Shown: positions 63,920 to 64,000 of the stretch, piece after piece
How positions within the stretch are numbered: the stretch's first letter is position 1
Layout of the letters: each line of letters opens with the position of its first letter
The notes under the pieces: model-generated
Database searches by the model: none
Told to the model about the DNA's origin: nothing
What the model saw: the letters and a program-made list of their open reading frames with translations, nothing else
Program-made: the position numbers and the translations under genes
NCBI GenBank assembly: GCA_040221975.1
Contig: JAVJWR010000004.1
Span: forward strand, 4,319 to 68,318
Direction of reading: 5' to 3'
DNA length: 64,000 nucleotides
DNA from: Haliea sp040221975
GTDB lineage: Bacteria > Pseudomonadota > Gammaproteobacteria > Pseudomonadales > Halieaceae

Positions 63920-64000
63920 CGCGGAGTCGCCGTTGAGGCGAATATCGAAGCACCCGCGGTGTAACTGACGGTGATGGAATCGGCACAGCGTCACCAGGTT
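63893..64000 (-). CDS. HNH endonuclease domain protein, C-terminal fragment
   Basis: The last 35 codons of a gene running off the right edge: NLVTLCRFHHRQLHRGCFDI and a short tail ending APDDG. LCxxHHxxxH is the terminal part of the HNH nuclease motif found in DUF222/13E12-type proteins. These are often repetitive, mobile-like genes in gammaproteobacteria. The stop may be premature: a related tail sequence continues in another frame just downstream. Confidence 0.75.
   Translation of the reverse strand, partial: NLVTLCRFHHRQLHRGCFDIRLNGDSAEILAPDDG

Overview
The window is high-GC, gene-dense DNA from a free-living, respiratory gammaproteobacterium. Cytochrome cd1 nitrite reductase, the LapD/LapG adhesin switch, a Marinobacter-type fatty acyl-CoA reductase, TonB receptors and type 1 secretion together suggest a marine or aquatic lineage (Halieaceae- or Marinobacter-like). 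That placement is inference. No rRNA, tRNA, CRISPR array, phage or intact insertion sequence was seen.

Layout. 1-3.2 kb: the 5' part of lapD, then lapG, divergent from a TolC-type exporter fused to an OmpA domain. 3.3-5.9 kb: a TonB receptor missing its N-terminus, and a small exported protein. 6.2-12.5 kb: fumC; a compact cluster of outer-membrane barrel, small exported precursor with a double-glycine-like leader, two-helix membrane protein and exported C39 peptidase; a DUF885 protein; a fasciclin protein. 12.6-22.7 kb: an acetolactate synthase and a FisR-type sigma-54 activator, divergent from cydAB, persulfide dioxygenase, a DUF442-SQR fusion and a SulP transporter. A very good sigma-54 promoter precedes cydA, so this looks like a sulfide-oxidation operon that contains its own terminal oxidase. 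22.7-26 kb: a two-domain fatty acyl-CoA reductase and PilU. 26-33.8 kb: an autotransporter with Ig-like repeats, an RTX-type protein and the ABC and HlyD subunits of a type 1 secretion system. 33.8-38 kb: an MFS transporter, an exported aspartoacylase-like protein, an mscL with a +1 frameshift in a G7 tract, and a diguanylate cyclase.

37.9-52.4 kb is a nitrite/NO respiration and NO-defence island: nsrR with a hemerythrin-domain gene, norCBQD, a TonB receptor with a small Cys-rich exported partner, nirI, nirS, an outer-membrane barrel and a bacteriohemerythrin. NsrR-like sites precede norC, nirI and nirS, and an FNR/DNR-type box lies upstream of norC. NirS makes NO, NorCB reduces it to N2O, and NsrR plus the hemerythrin proteins would sense and buffer NO. 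No heme d1 biosynthesis genes are in the window.

52.5-63.8 kb is lipid and acyl-CoA metabolism: a CoA-transferase, a desaturase, a DUF1330 protein, two AhpD-like proteins, a block of five 26-bp tandem repeats, then an acyl-CoA dehydrogenase divergent from an SDR, an acyl-CoA dehydrogenase-associated kinase-like protein, an acyl-CoA ligase, a TetR regulator, an alpha/beta hydrolase and a luciferase-like monooxygenase. The right edge holds the 3' end of an HNH endonuclease gene.

Coordinates use starts chosen from signal peptides, ribosome binding sites and overlaps. All functions are from reading the protein sequences; no database search was run.
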